A DNA stretch of 64,000 nucleotides, from contig NZ_FWFR01000005.1 in NCBI RefSeq assembly GCF_900172325.1, positions 62,001-126,000 of the forward strand. Reading direction: 5' to 3'. A program made the position numbers and the translations under genes. The notes beneath the pieces are model-generated. The model was not told the DNA's origin. It did no database searches and saw only the letters and a list, made by a program, of their open reading frames with translations. The number at the start of each line of letters is the position of its first letter. Position 1 is the stretch's first letter. Shown in pieces: positions 1-8,158 of this stretch. The stretch comes from Oceanibacterium hippocampi (lineage in GTDB: Bacteria; Pseudomonadota; Alphaproteobacteria; Sneathiellales; Sneathiellaceae).

Positions 1-460
1 CGCCGAAGAAACAGACGACGACCCGGTCCTCGCGCTTGAGCTTGATCGCGTGCGCGGCGCCGGCGGCGATGTTGATGTTCGCCGCGACGACCCCGTTGGC
101 CCCGAGCATGCCGACTTCGAAATCGGCGATATGCATCGAGCCGCCCTTGCCCTGGCTGGTGCCGCCGGCGCGTCCGAACAGCTCGCGCATCATGGCCAGC
201 GCGTCGGCACCCTTGGCCATGGTGTGGCCATGGCCACGGTGGGTCGACAGGATGATGTCGTCGCGGCGCAGGTTGCTGCACACGCCGACCGCGACGGCCT
301 CCTGGCCGATCGAGGGGTGAATCGCGCCAAGCACGAGCTTTTCCTCGGCCGCCGCGATCGCGGCCTTCTCGAACTCGCGGATCCGGCACATCTCGCGGAA
401 CTGGGCGAGGTGGCGATCGACATTCAGATTGGAGGCGATCGATGAGCTACGTCCTGGCAC
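1..460 (-). CDS. ThDP-dependent dehydrogenase E1 component, alpha subunit (pyruvate/acetoin type), partial
   Basis: Only about 153 N-terminal codons are present; the gene runs off the left edge. The product would be the alpha subunit of an E1 enzyme that decarboxylates a 2-oxo acid (pyruvate) or cleaves acetoin using thiamine diphosphate and hands the acyl group to an E2 partner. Visible family signatures are MCRIREFEKAA (from residue 24), GAIHPSIGQEA, STHRGHGH (72-79), GGTSQGKGGSMHI and GVVAANINIAAG. The window ends at VVVCFFG, just where the ThDP-binding GDG motif should follow. The start is the GTG at 458-460, preceded by AGGGAAG; an in-frame TAG at 473-475 forbids a longer form. Pyruvate versus acetoin cannot be decided without the neighbouring beta subunit and E2. 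Confidence 0.85.
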   Translation of the reverse strand, partial: MPGRSSSIASNLNVDRHLAQFREMCRIREFEKAAIAAAEEKLVLGAIHPSIGQEAVAVGVCSNLRRDDIILSTHRGHGHTMAKGADALAMMRELFGRAGGTSQGKGGSMHIADFEVGMLGANGVVAANINIAAGAAHAIKLKREDRVVVCFFG

Positions 461-1001
461 TCCGACTCTTCCCTATCTAGGTTCCGAACGTGGAAGCGGG
501 GAGCCGGCATTTGCCGATGGTCCGGGCACGAGGCGCACACGTGTGTCGTGGCGGGCGCGCGTCGGGCAGGCGAACCCTGACGATCGCTCGTGCCGATACC
601 AGTTTCCCCCTCCGAAAGCACGCTGCACTTTCTTCGTGTGGACAGTTTCTTCTGTGCATCCGATGGCCGAACGAGTTGACAACAATTCGTTCCGTACAGC
701 GGAATTTCGAAGAGGCTATTATGGAACAAAACGCCGGTCAATCCTCGATTCACCGCCTGGTTATCGGCATTCTGCAACCGCTGGTTCCGACGTTTCCGGA
801 GCGCCTCGGGAGCATCCAATTACCGCGCGAGAAAGGTCTGCTCCAAGCCGCTCCGGAAACCCGAAATCGTTGAAACGGGTATGGTTTGGAGCAAACCATT
901 AAGGCGAAAATCGACCCCGATTCTGTAAAAATTCTTTTCATTCCTCCCGGGCCGGTGTCGGGATAGGTCGAAAAACTCAACGGAATCAAACATTACTGAT
1001 A
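461..1001. other. Intergenic region upstream of the PEP-CTERM gene
   Basis: No convincing gene is seen; open frames here have no recognisable domain and poor codon pattern. The stretch is less GC-rich than its surroundings towards 900-1000. It holds a perfect 8-bp-arm dyad at 881-899 and ends at a sigma-54 promoter, so it probably works as an upstream control region for the gene at 1095, and as 5' flank of the divergent E1 gene. Confidence 0.5.
881..899. promoter_or_regulatory. Perfect inverted repeat, candidate activator site (UAS) for the sigma-54 promoter
   Basis: ATGGTTTG-GAG-CAAACCAT is a perfect dyad with 8-bp arms and a 3-bp spacer. Its centre lies about 113 bp upstream of the -24 GG of the sigma-54 promoter, a usual distance for a bacterial enhancer-binding protein. 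The identity of the activator is inferred only; PrsR-type regulators control PEP-CTERM genes in other proteobacteria. Confidence 0.45.
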
Positions 1002-1016
1002 TGGCATTAAACTTGC
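1002..1016 (+). promoter_or_regulatory. Sigma-54 (-24/-12) promoter
   Basis: TGGCAT-N5-TTGC matches the RpoN consensus TGGCAC-N5-TTGC at all but one base, with exact spacing. Transcription would begin near 1028, giving a leader of about 67 nt before the ATG at 1095. Confidence 0.7.
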
Positions 1017-1094
1017 GATATGGCCCTGCACAACCTCTTGATTCGGACCAGATCCGATGCCAAGGCCATAGAAGAAGTGAAAAGGGGTAATGCC

Positions 1095-1697
1095 ATGAAG
1101 AAGGGCATGTTCTTAGCCGGCGCGATCGCGGCCTGCGTCATGTTCGCGGGGGCTGCGCAGGCGACGGTCATCAATCTCGCCACGGGCGGCGATGCGACCA
1201 CGACGTCGTTCTCCAAGGCGGGTATTTCCGGCACGATTTCCGCGCGCAGCGGCGGCAATTCCTATCCGGGCAACAATGCGCTCAACAGCAACGTGATCAA
1301 TCAGGACGCGTTCGGTCTCGGCATCAAGCTGAATAGCAATGATGACCCGGACGTTGACGGGCGGAACACCATCGAGTGGCTGGTCTTCGACTTTGCCTCC
1401 GCCGTCACCCTGAACAGCATCTCGTTCAGCGACGACAACCTTAGCGGCAACTGGGACGTCTGGATTTCCCTGGCCGGTGCGGTCACGAAGGTCGGCAACG
1501 GCTCGACCCAGAATCCCTTCACCTCGGGCCTCGGCGTCCTCGTCGACCGCTTCGTCGTGAAGGCCGACAGCAACAGCGATTCCTGGCGTGTCGGGAGCTT
1601 CGACGCGACCGCGGTGCCGGAACCGGCGACGCTCGGCCTGTTCGGCCTCGGCCTGCTGGGCCTGGGTCTCGCGTCCCGCCGTCGCAAGGTCGCCTGA
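1095..1697 (+). CDS. PEP-CTERM sorting domain protein
   Basis: A 200-residue exported protein. Residues 1-23 form a Sec signal peptide (MKKGMFLAGAIAACVMFAGA, cleavage near AQA). The middle is rich in Ser, Asn, Gly and Asp and looks like a beta-rich surface domain. The C-terminus has the canonical sorting signal: VPEPATLG at 174-181, a hydrophobic Gly/Leu helix, then the basic tail SRRRKVA. Such proteins are processed by exosortase and are linked to exopolysaccharide and floc or biofilm formation; no exosortase is in this window. The ATG at 1095 is chosen over upstream in-frame starts because AAAAGGGG lies just 5' of it and because it begins the signal peptide. Expression is probably RpoN-dependent. 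It is followed by a strong terminator, so it is monocistronic. Confidence 0.9.
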   Translation: MKKGMFLAGAIAACVMFAGAAQATVINLATGGDATTTSFSKAGISGTISARSGGNSYPGNNALNSNVINQDAFGLGIKLNSNDDPDVDGRNTIEWLVFDFASAVTLNSISFSDDNLSGNWDVWISLAGAVTKVGNGSTQNPFTSGLGVLVDRFVVKADSNSDSWRVGSFDATAVPEPATLGLFGLGLLGLGLASRRRKVA

Positions 1698-1737
1698 CCG
1701 ACCTTTTACGACGCGTGGCGTAACGCGAAAAAAGCGT

Positions 1738-1771
1738 GGCGGCGGCTCCCCTGAGCCGCCGCCATCTTTTT
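1738..1771. terminator. Bidirectional intrinsic terminator
   Basis: Arms GGCGGCGGCTC (1738-1748) and GAGCCGCCGCC (1753-1763) enclose a CCCT loop and are followed by ATCTTTTT. On the other strand the same stem is followed by ACGC and six T, so it can end both the PEP-CTERM gene and the convergent crotonase gene. Confidence 0.9.
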
Positions 1772-1792
1772 GCGCGATCGGTGGAACGCCGC

Positions 1793-2614
1793 TCAGCGTC
1801 CGGTGAAGTTCGCCTGGCGCTTCTCGACGAAATGGGCGACGCCCTCGCGGAAGTCCTCGCTCCGGAAGCTCTCCGCCATTTCCCGGTTGCCGACGGCGAC
1901 CGCCTCGGCGAGCGTCTCGAACTGGGCCGCGTAGACCTGCCGTTTCATGACCGCCATCGAACGCGGCGAGACGTTTTGGGCCAGATCGGCGGCGTAGGCG
2001 CGGACTTCGGTCATCAGCTCGGCCTGGGGCACGACCCGGTTGACGAGCCCGAGACGGAGCGCCTCCTCGGCCCCGACCTTGCGCGACGAGAGCAGCAGGT
2101 CGAGCGCCGCCGCGAGACCGATCAGGCGCGGCAGCATCCAGGAGATCCCGTGCTCGGCGATCAGCCCGCGCTTGGAGAAGGCGGTCGAGAAGACCGCGTC
2201 GGCGCCGGCGATACGGATATCGCAATAGAGCGCCATGACCATGCCGAGCCCGGCCGCCGGGCCGTTGATCGCGCCGATCACCGGCTTCGAAACGGCCGGG
2301 AAATAGGAATAGCGGGTCTGGTAGTCGGGCGGCACCGAGACGTCGAAGGGGCGGGTGCCGAGCGGCCGCGGCGCCCTGTCGCCGGCCTCGGTCCGGATCG
2401 TGTTCAGCACCGCCATGTCGGCCCCGGCGCAGAAACCCCGACCCGCCCCGGTCAGAACGATGACCCGGACCGCGTCGTCGCAGTCGGCGGCCTCCATCGC
2501 CTCGCGCACCTCGCGTTCCATCGCCGGGGTCCAGGCATTCAGCTTGTCCGGCCGGTTGAGCGTTATCGTGGCGATGCGGTCGCCTGTCTCGACCAGGATA
2601 TCCTCGTGGCTCAT
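1793..2614 (-). CDS. Enoyl-CoA hydratase/isomerase (crotonase) family protein
   Basis: A 273-residue cytoplasmic crotonase-fold enzyme acting on an acyl-CoA, most likely hydrating or isomerising an enoyl-CoA in fatty-acid or aromatic-acid breakdown. Visible: NRPDKLNAW near the N-terminus, the oxyanion-hole segments GRGFCAGADM and PAAGLGMVMALYCDIRIA, and the C-terminal EALRLGLVNRVVP. The ATG at 2614 is preferred over an upstream in-frame start (2671) because GAGGAGA sits 5 nt before it and the family usually begins a few residues before the first strand. Acidic residues at the two classical catalytic positions are not clear (the second region reads GLIAEHGISW), so the reaction is not assigned. 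The divergent neighbour is a thioesterase, so both may act on the same CoA esters. Confidence 0.85.
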   Translation of the reverse strand: MSHEDILVETGDRIATITLNRPDKLNAWTPAMEREVREAMEAADCDDAVRVIVLTGAGRGFCAGADMAVLNTIRTEAGDRAPRPLGTRPFDVSVPPDYQTRYSYFPAVSKPVIGAINGPAAGLGMVMALYCDIRIAGADAVFSTAFSKRGLIAEHGISWMLPRLIGLAAALDLLLSSRKVGAEEALRLGLVNRVVPQAELMTEVRAYAADLAQNVSPRSMAVMKRQVYAAQFETLAEAVAVGNREMAESFRSEDFREGVAHFVEKRQANFTGR

Positions 2615-2751
2615 GGTGTCTCCTCGCTCCCTCGACATCCCGCACTTGATTTCGAACATCCGTTTGGTCAAAAACCTAGTCCTGTCGGCGCCGGCTTGTC
2701 CATGACCAGTCGCCTTGCCCGCAGGCTCTCCCCGATCCGAAGGACCACGCG

Positions 2752-3225
2752 ATGAACGAGCAGCGCCCCGGACCGAACGACGATGCCGCGATGATTCCGC
2801 CGGGCTTCCGGCCGCTAGACCTCGCCGGCGGCTACAACCGTCACAACGGCCCGCTCTATATCCGCGACGACGGCGAGCACCTGGCGCTTGGCTTCCGCGT
2901 GCTCGACCGCCACACCAACCCGGCGAACAGCTGCCACGGCGCCATGCTGATGTTCCTCGCCGACCTGCAACTCCCCCTCGGCGCCCGCCACCAGGCGAAG
3001 CTGGAAATCCAGTTCCTGCCGACCGTCAGCCTGACCACCGACTACCTGGCGCCGGCGCCGCTCGGCTCGTGGGTCGAGGGTCGGACCGAGGTCATGCGGG
3101 TGACCCGGAACCTGATCTTCACGCAGGGGGTGATCACCGCCGACGGGGAACCGGTGGTTCGCACGAACGGTATCTTCAAGCGGAGTTCTAGGCCGGTCCC
3201 CGGCCATGGCCTGCCGATCGAGTGA
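2752..3225 (+). CDS. PaaI-family hotdog thioesterase
   Basis: A 157-residue single hotdog-fold protein of the PaaI/YiiD thioesterase group, expected to hydrolyse acyl- or aryl-CoA thioesters in the cytoplasm. The family signature NSCHGAMLMFLADL (about residues 61-74) forms the central helix, but the position normally holding the catalytic Asp/Glu after HGG is altered to HGA. The strands QFLPTVSLTTDYLAPA and NLIFTQGVITADGEPV follow as expected. AAGGA lies 7 nt before the ATG. It is divergent from the crotonase across a 137-bp promoter region, which suggests shared control in acyl-CoA metabolism. Substrate unknown. Confidence 0.8.
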   Translation: MNEQRPGPNDDAAMIPPGFRPLDLAGGYNRHNGPLYIRDDGEHLALGFRVLDRHTNPANSCHGAMLMFLADLQLPLGARHQAKLEIQFLPTVSLTTDYLAPAPLGSWVEGRTEVMRVTRNLIFTQGVITADGEPVVRTNGIFKRSSRPVPGHGLPIE

Positions 3226-3564
3226 GCAGCGTTTCCGGCTATTCCGGGCCGCGTCGCCCGAAAAAAATGGCCGGCCACGGCGGGGGGCCACGGCCGGCCA
3301 AGGTGGGCGACGATCGGCAGGGAGGGCGCCAGCCGTTCCGGCACTGGAGACGCCGGCTTGCCTCGGGCGAGGTGCGATCGCCGTTGGCGGGGGAGTCCGA
3401 CTGACGCCGGCAGAGCCGGAACGTTCCAGGCACGGATCGTAGGGAGGCCTGTGGCGTCCCGGTGAACCACCGATCAGGAGCACCTTCCCATAAATGGCGT
3501 GAATCGAACGTGATGCGAGAGTGATCTCGCGGTCATTCGCCCGGAAAAGACCTGTGCGCTGAGT
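3226..3564. other. Intergenic region with a minus-strand terminator
   Basis: This 339-bp gap between two converging genes has no supported coding sequence. It contains the GC-rich hairpin at 3261-3300. Nothing else was recognised. Confidence 0.5.
3261..3300 (-). terminator. Intrinsic terminator, minus strand
   Basis: Arms TGGCCGGCC (3268-3276) and GGCCGGCCA (3292-3300) can pair. Read on the minus strand the hairpin is followed by seven T (3261-3267). It lies about 265 bp past the CobW stop and would end the cobW/amidohydrolase transcript. Confidence 0.65.
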
Positions 3565-4548
3565 TCAGCAGCCACCCAGGTCGACGCCGTGGGTGGCGAA
3601 CAGGGCGACGATTTCGGCGCGCGCCGGCATCGCCGTCGTGCCGATCAGGACGAGCCGCGCCGCCGGTTCGCCCGTTCGCCGTTCGAGCCGCAAACGGCTG
3701 CCGGCCCGCTGGATGGCGATGGTCCGGGCCGCTTCGCCGGCCAGCCGCGCAAAGCCCTTCGCGCGCAGCACGGCGGCCGGCAGGGCGGCGAGCGCGGCCT
3801 CGAGGGTGCCTGCCTCGACCGGACCCCGGAACGCGAAGCTCTCGGCGCGAAAATCCGCGCCATGACGATGTGCGTCATGGCTGTGCGCCGGGGCCGGCCC
3901 GGTGTCCTGCGGCAATGGCGTGGCGAACAGCAGCTCCGGCGGCAGGCGGGCCTCCCGGGTCTCGACTACCGGCACGCCCGGTGCGCGCCCGGCCAGCCAT
4001 TCGCGGAGCGATGGAAGCGCTTCCGGCCCGACAAGATCGCATTTGTTGAGCACCAGCAGGTCGGCTGCCGCCAGCTGGCCGGCGACTGTCTCGGTCAACC
4101 GCTCGTCGGCGGCCCGGGCGCGGATCGTCTCCGCATCGACGACGATCGTGATGGCATCGCCCGTGAGGCCGGGCAACAGGGCCGCGGGGCCGGCGATCTC
4201 GCGCGGATCGGCGACGCCGCTCGCCTCGACCAGGATATGGTCCGGCGGCTCGTCGCGGTCGGTCAGGTCGAGCAGGGTCGCCAGGTAGTCGTCGCCCATG
4301 GTGCAGCAGAGGCAGCCGTTGGCGAAGGCGATGGTGTCGCCGTCATGACGGGTGACGAGCGCCTCGTCGATGGCGAGCGCGCCGAAATCGTTGACCAGGA
4401 CGGCGAAGCGCACACCGCCGGCATTGCCGAGGAGATGGTTGAGCAGGGTCGTCTTGCCGGCCCCGAGAAAACCGCCGATCACGGTCAGCGGGATCGGCAG
4501 GCGCGGCGCCGCCCCTGTCGCCGGGCGTTCTCCGCGTTCGGCGCTCAT
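3565..4548 (-). CDS. CobW/P47K-family metallochaperone GTPase
   Basis: A 327-residue G3E GTPase of the CobW/COG0523 family, thought to deliver metal (Zn or Co) to client enzymes. Seen: Walker A GGFLGAGKTT (25-34), the metal-binding GCLCC motif (78-82), the switch region VEASGVADP, the base-specificity NKCD motif, a His-rich linker (HSHDAHRHGADF) and the C-terminal CobW_C domain. Its ATG overlaps the stop of the amidohydrolase gene (ATGA at 4545-4548), so the two are translationally coupled. That pairing suggests that the metal client is the upstream amidohydrolase. The last residues are DLGGC. No Zur site was recognised. Confidence 0.9.
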   Translation of the reverse strand: MSAERGERPATGAAPRLPIPLTVIGGFLGAGKTTLLNHLLGNAGGVRFAVLVNDFGALAIDEALVTRHDGDTIAFANGCLCCTMGDDYLATLLDLTDRDEPPDHILVEASGVADPREIAGPAALLPGLTGDAITIVVDAETIRARAADERLTETVAGQLAAADLLVLNKCDLVGPEALPSLREWLAGRAPGVPVVETREARLPPELLFATPLPQDTGPAPAHSHDAHRHGADFRAESFAFRGPVEAGTLEAALAALPAAVLRAKGFARLAGEAARTIAIQRAGSRLRLERRTGEPAARLVLIGTTAMPARAEIVALFATHGVDLGGC

Positions 4549-6185
4549 GCGGCTCCGTCGCAGGGGAACAGCCTGCCGCCGAGCGCGGTGCCCCAGACCC
4601 GGACATCCTTGAGCCCGGCGCCGCCGAGGTCGAAGGGATCGTCGTCGAAGATCGCGAAGTCGGCCCGCTTGCCGGTCTCGATGGAGCCCAGCTCCGTATC
4701 CAGCTTGAGCGTGTGCGCGGCGCCGAGTGTCACGGCGCGGAGCGCGTCCGCGACCGAGAGGCATTCGCTCGCGCCCAGCACGCGGCCCGACATGGTCTGG
4801 CGGTTGACGGCGCACCAGGCGGTGAAGAGCGGGGCCAGCGGCGTGATCGGCGCGTCGGAATGGATCGCGAAGGGCACTCCGAGCCGGAGCGCGGTGCCGG
4901 TCGCGTTCATCCGCTCGGCCCGTTCCGGCCCCATCGTCAGGGCGTAATGCTGGTCGCCCCAGTAATAGATGTGGTTGGCGAACAGGTTGGCCGAGATGCC
5001 GAGCCTGGCCATGCGCCGGAAATGCGCCTCGTGCGCCATCTGGCAATGTTGCAGCGTGAAGCGGGCATCGGCGTCGGGCCGGGCGCGGAGCGCCATCTCG
5101 ATGGCGTCGATGACCGTCTCTGTCGCCTGGTCGCCGTTGGTATGGATATGCACCTGCAGGCCGGCCGCGTGATAGGTGGCGATGATCTTCGGGATCTCGT
5201 CCGGGTCCATGTACCAGAGGCCGTTCGGCTGGCCGTTGTAGTATCCCGGCCACTTGAGGCGGGCGGTGAAGCCCTGGATCGAGCCGTCGGAGATCAGCTT
5301 CACGAGCCCGAAGCGGAGCTTGTCGGTGCTCTTCGCGACCAGTTCCCGGACCCGCGCGACGCCCTGCTCGGCGGGCACGGCCGAGCCGAGGAAGGCCGGC
5401 ACGATGCGCAACGGGTAATCGTCCTCGCCGGTCACCTTCAGCAGGTTCTCGACGGCGTGGTCGGGGCACTGGTTGGCGAGGTCGGTGGACGTCGTGACGC
5501 CCGCGTTCCGGGCCGAGCGGGCGAAGTTCCAGAGCGCCGTTTCCCGCGTCATCTCGGCGAAATGATCGCGGCCGATGGCATCCATCACCAGGAAGCGCGC
5601 GGGCATGCCCTGCAATTCCCCGTTCGCTTCGCCGTTGCCGTCCCTGACGATGCCCTGCACATTGGTGGCGCCGGTGATCCCGGCGCGCTCCAGCACCAGG
5701 CTGTTCACATTGACGATGTGGAAGCTCGCATGGACGACGATCACCGGCTTCGTCGTCGAGACCCGGTCGAGATCGTGCCGCGTCATGCGCGGGCCGTCGA
5801 AATAGATCGGATCGAAGCCCCAAGCCATGATGGTCTCGGGCGCGTCCGGCGCCTCGGCCGCCGCGCGGAGCCGGGCAACCGCCGCCTCGATGCTGTCGCA
5901 GCCGCCGTGGATGCTGCCGTCCGGCGCGCGACGATCGTAGGGGCCGACATAGACGTCCTGCCAGACGCTGCCCTCCATCGCGTGGGCATGGCCCTCGATC
6001 ATGCCGGGCATCACGACCTTGTCGGCGAGGCGCTCGTCCAGCTCCCACTCGCCCCAGCCGGCAAGTTCCTCCAGCGAGCCGGCGCCGAGGATGCGGCCGT
6101 CGCGGACCGCGACATGATCGGCGAAGGGGCGCCGCGGATTCATCGTTATGATCCGGCGCGCGCGGAATATGGTCGTCTTACTCAT
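4545..6185 (-). CDS. YtcJ-like amidohydrolase
   Basis: A 546-residue metal-dependent amidohydrolase of the YtcJ/amidohydrolase_3 family, cytoplasmic with no signal peptide. Metal ligands are visible: HAH in MIEGHAHAMEG, His in HIHTNGDQA, and Asp in IHSDAPITPL near the C-terminal end of the barrel. The small flanking beta domain contains FRARRIITMNPRRPFAD at the N-terminus and GKRADFAIFDDDP at the C-terminus. The start at 6185 (MSKTTIF) begins the family domain; an upstream in-frame start at 6245 would add 20 residues of low-quality sequence. It is coupled to the CobW gene, and a Rieske oxygenase lies 107 bp upstream on the same strand. Substrate unknown; family members act on N-formyl, imide or cyclic amide compounds. 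Confidence 0.85.
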   Translation of the reverse strand: MSKTTIFRARRIITMNPRRPFADHVAVRDGRILGAGSLEELAGWGEWELDERLADKVVMPGMIEGHAHAMEGSVWQDVYVGPYDRRAPDGSIHGGCDSIEAAVARLRAAAEAPDAPETIMAWGFDPIYFDGPRMTRHDLDRVSTTKPVIVVHASFHIVNVNSLVLERAGITGATNVQGIVRDGNGEANGELQGMPARFLVMDAIGRDHFAEMTRETALWNFARSARNAGVTTSTDLANQCPDHAVENLLKVTGEDDYPLRIVPAFLGSAVPAEQGVARVRELVAKSTDKLRFGLVKLISDGSIQGFTARLKWPGYYNGQPNGLWYMDPDEIPKIIATYHAAGLQVHIHTNGDQATETVIDAIEMALRARPDADARFTLQHCQMAHEAHFRRMARLGISANLFANHIYYWGDQHYALTMGPERAERMNATGTALRLGVPFAIHSDAPITPLAPLFTAWCAVNRQTMSGRVLGASECLSVADALRAVTLGAAHTLKLDTELGSIETGKRADFAIFDDDPFDLGGAGLKDVRVWGTALGGRLFPCDGAA

Positions 6186-6292
6186 GGTTGATGCCCCCGA
6201 TGCGAACCCACTGTCATGGTGACCGTTCGCGAGCCGGTCGGGCAATGGTCAAGGCGCCTCTGGTCCGTTCTTTTGCCGGACACTGGTTCCTT

Positions 6293-7465
6293 TCAGGGCG
6301 CAAGCATCCGGCCGGCGACCCAGCGGTGAAAGTCGTAGGTCGGCCCGTCCATCGCCGCTGAGAACACGCCGCCCTCGAAAGCCGGGGAATGGCGACCCTG
6401 CTGCAGGGCCTCGACGGCGAAGACGTCCTCGCGGAAGACCTGGCGCCAGAGCATCGCGTTGGCCTGGCGGAGCGCCGCGAAATCGTTGCCGAGCGCGGAT
6501 TCGTCGAAATAGCCGATCGCGACCCGCTCGATGGTGCGGTCGGGCTGCTTCGGCTCCAGGAGCACCGCGAAATAGTGATCGCGATGCACGCCGAGCAGCA
6601 GGTTCGGATAGAACGCCACGTATTCGGCGCCCTCGCGCCATTGCCGGCCGATATCGGCCAGTCCGGCGAAGGCCCGGCCGTCCCCGGCGAGGGTCGGGCG
6701 ATAGGCGGTCGAGCCCTGGCCCGAGAAGCCGTCGCCGTCCCGGTTGCGGATCGGGTAGTGATCCTCGAGCCGGGAATAGCTGTTCAGCCCCGGATGCACC
6801 CAGGGCAGGTGATAGCTCTCGCAGTAATTCTCGACCGCGAGCTTCCAGTTGCAGGCGACGGCAAGCTCGAAACGGGAATCGGCCGCGCCCGGATAGAGGG
6901 TCCGCCCGGCGAAGTCGCGCCAGCGCTCCGCCAGCGGCTCGATCCGGGTCTCGAACCCGGCCGCCAGCCCGTCCGGATTGACGAAGACGACGTCCATCCA
7001 GCAGGCCGAACGGATCTCGGTCAGGCCGTGGCAATCGCGGTCGAAACCCGCCAGCTCGTTCCGGCCCGGCCCGCCGACATGGGGGGTCGCCCGGAGCCTG
7101 CCGTCGAGCCCGTAGGACCAGGCGTGGTAGCGGCAGCGGATCAGGCCGTTCGCGTGGCCGGGCGCATCGACCAGCCGCATGCCGCGATGGCTGCAGACAT
7201 TGTGAAAGACGCGGATCTCGCCGTCGCGGCCGCGCACCAGCAGCATCGGCAGGCCCCAGAGCTCGACCGGGCGGATGTCGCCGGGGCGCGAGATGTCGGC
7301 GCCGAAGCCCGCCGCAACCCAGCCCGTCTCGAACAGCGAGCGGCGTTCGGCCGCGAAGACCCCGGGCTCGGTATAGCAGGCGTTCGGGAGGCCGCGCGCC
7401 TGTTCGATCGGGGCCAGCGCCCTGGCGAAGGCTGCCGTCGTCGCTTCGTCCTGCCAGACCGTCAT
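6293..7465 (-). CDS. Rieske 2Fe-2S ring-hydroxylating oxygenase, alpha subunit
   Basis: A 390-residue terminal oxygenase. The Rieske cluster ligands are Cys91 and His93 (CSHRG) and Cys111 and His114 (CRYHAW). The mononuclear iron site reads NYCESYHLPWVH, with His219 and His224. The residue bridging the two iron centres is Glu216 rather than the usual Asp; that feature is known from quaternary-ammonium oxygenases such as CntA, so a choline-, carnitine- or betaine-like substrate is possible. The ATG at 7465 follows GAGGCAGGCGG. No reductase gene is adjacent, so electrons must come from elsewhere. It precedes the amidohydrolase/CobW pair on the same strand and may belong to the same catabolic unit. 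Confidence 0.88.
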   Translation of the reverse strand: MTVWQDEATTAAFARALAPIEQARGLPNACYTEPGVFAAERRSLFETGWVAAGFGADISRPGDIRPVELWGLPMLLVRGRDGEIRVFHNVCSHRGMRLVDAPGHANGLIRCRYHAWSYGLDGRLRATPHVGGPGRNELAGFDRDCHGLTEIRSACWMDVVFVNPDGLAAGFETRIEPLAERWRDFAGRTLYPGAADSRFELAVACNWKLAVENYCESYHLPWVHPGLNSYSRLEDHYPIRNRDGDGFSGQGSTAYRPTLAGDGRAFAGLADIGRQWREGAEYVAFYPNLLLGVHRDHYFAVLLEPKQPDRTIERVAIGYFDESALGNDFAALRQANAMLWRQVFREDVFAVEALQQGRHSPAFEGGVFSAAMDGPTYDFHRWVAGRMLAP

Positions 7466-7604
7466 CCGCCTGCCTCGCCCGTCGCTGGACCCTGTCAGGA
7501 TCGAGACTGCGGCCGGGCAGGGGGCGATGCTGCTCAGCCAGCGACCTCGCCGATTGAGAATCCGACGCGGCGCCGGCCGGTACGCCGGTGAGGCGGCGAA
7601 AACG

Positions 7605-8120
7605 TCAGGAAAGCTCGCGCGGGCGGGCGAATTCGACCAGCGCGAAATCGGCCTTCCCGGCGGTCGCCCAGCGGGTCGCGGCGCACCGGAAGACGGCGAG
7701 GCCGGCGGTCGGGAACTTCCGGGCGATCTCGGCTGCCCGCTCGCCGCCATCCTTGCCGGCGAGTTGAAGCGCCAGGACCTGCATGCCCGGATTGTGGCCG
7801 ATGATCATGACGGTCGAGGCGGCGTCCGGGACCTTGCGCAGGAGCGCCAGCATGGCGGCCGGCTCGGCCAGATAGAGGTCGTCGTGATAGGTCGCCTCGG
7901 GCGTCCGGCCGAGTTCCGCCTCGACCAGCGCCCAGGTTTCCCGCGCCCGTGTCGCGGTCGAGCACAACACATGGTCCGGGACCAGGCCCTGTTCGCGCAG
8001 GTAGCATCCTATGCGCGGGGCCGCCTCGCGGCCGCGAGAGGCCAGCGGGCGGGCGAAATCGTCCGACGCGGTCGATGACCAGCTCGACTTGGCGTGGCGA
8101 AGCAACAGGAGCCGGCGCAT
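7605..8120 (-). CDS. SixA-type histidine phosphatase
   Basis: A 171-residue member of the histidine phosphatase branch 1 family. The catalytic RHAK motif is at residues 8-11 (LLLLRHAKSSW), the second phosphate-binding Arg is in CSTATRARET and the second His is in MIIGHNPGM. This short form matches SixA, which removes phosphate from phosphohistidine (HPt domains or PTS proteins); other members act on small molecules, so the substrate is not fixed. The gene is 38 bp downstream of the acetyltransferase on the same strand and 139 bp upstream of the Rieske oxygenase gene. Confidence 0.88.
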   Translation of the reverse strand: MRRLLLLRHAKSSWSSTASDDFARPLASRGREAAPRIGCYLREQGLVPDHVLCSTATRARETWALVEAELGRTPEATYHDDLYLAEPAAMLALLRKVPDAASTVMIIGHNPGMQVLALQLAGKDGGERAAEIARKFPTAGLAVFRCAATRWATAGKADFALVEFARPRELS

Positions 8121-8158
8121 CGCGTCCTCTCGCTATGGCAAACGGTCGGGCGATGGTC

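Noticed and set aside
676-681. TTGACA in the intergenic region before the PEP-CTERM gene
   Set aside because: No acceptable -10 box at 16-18 bp; the nearest AT-rich hexamer is 35 bp away.
1113-2645. Long minus-strand frame across the PEP-CTERM and crotonase genes
   Set aside because: It is out of frame with both recognisable genes and has an Arg/Gly-rich shadow composition.
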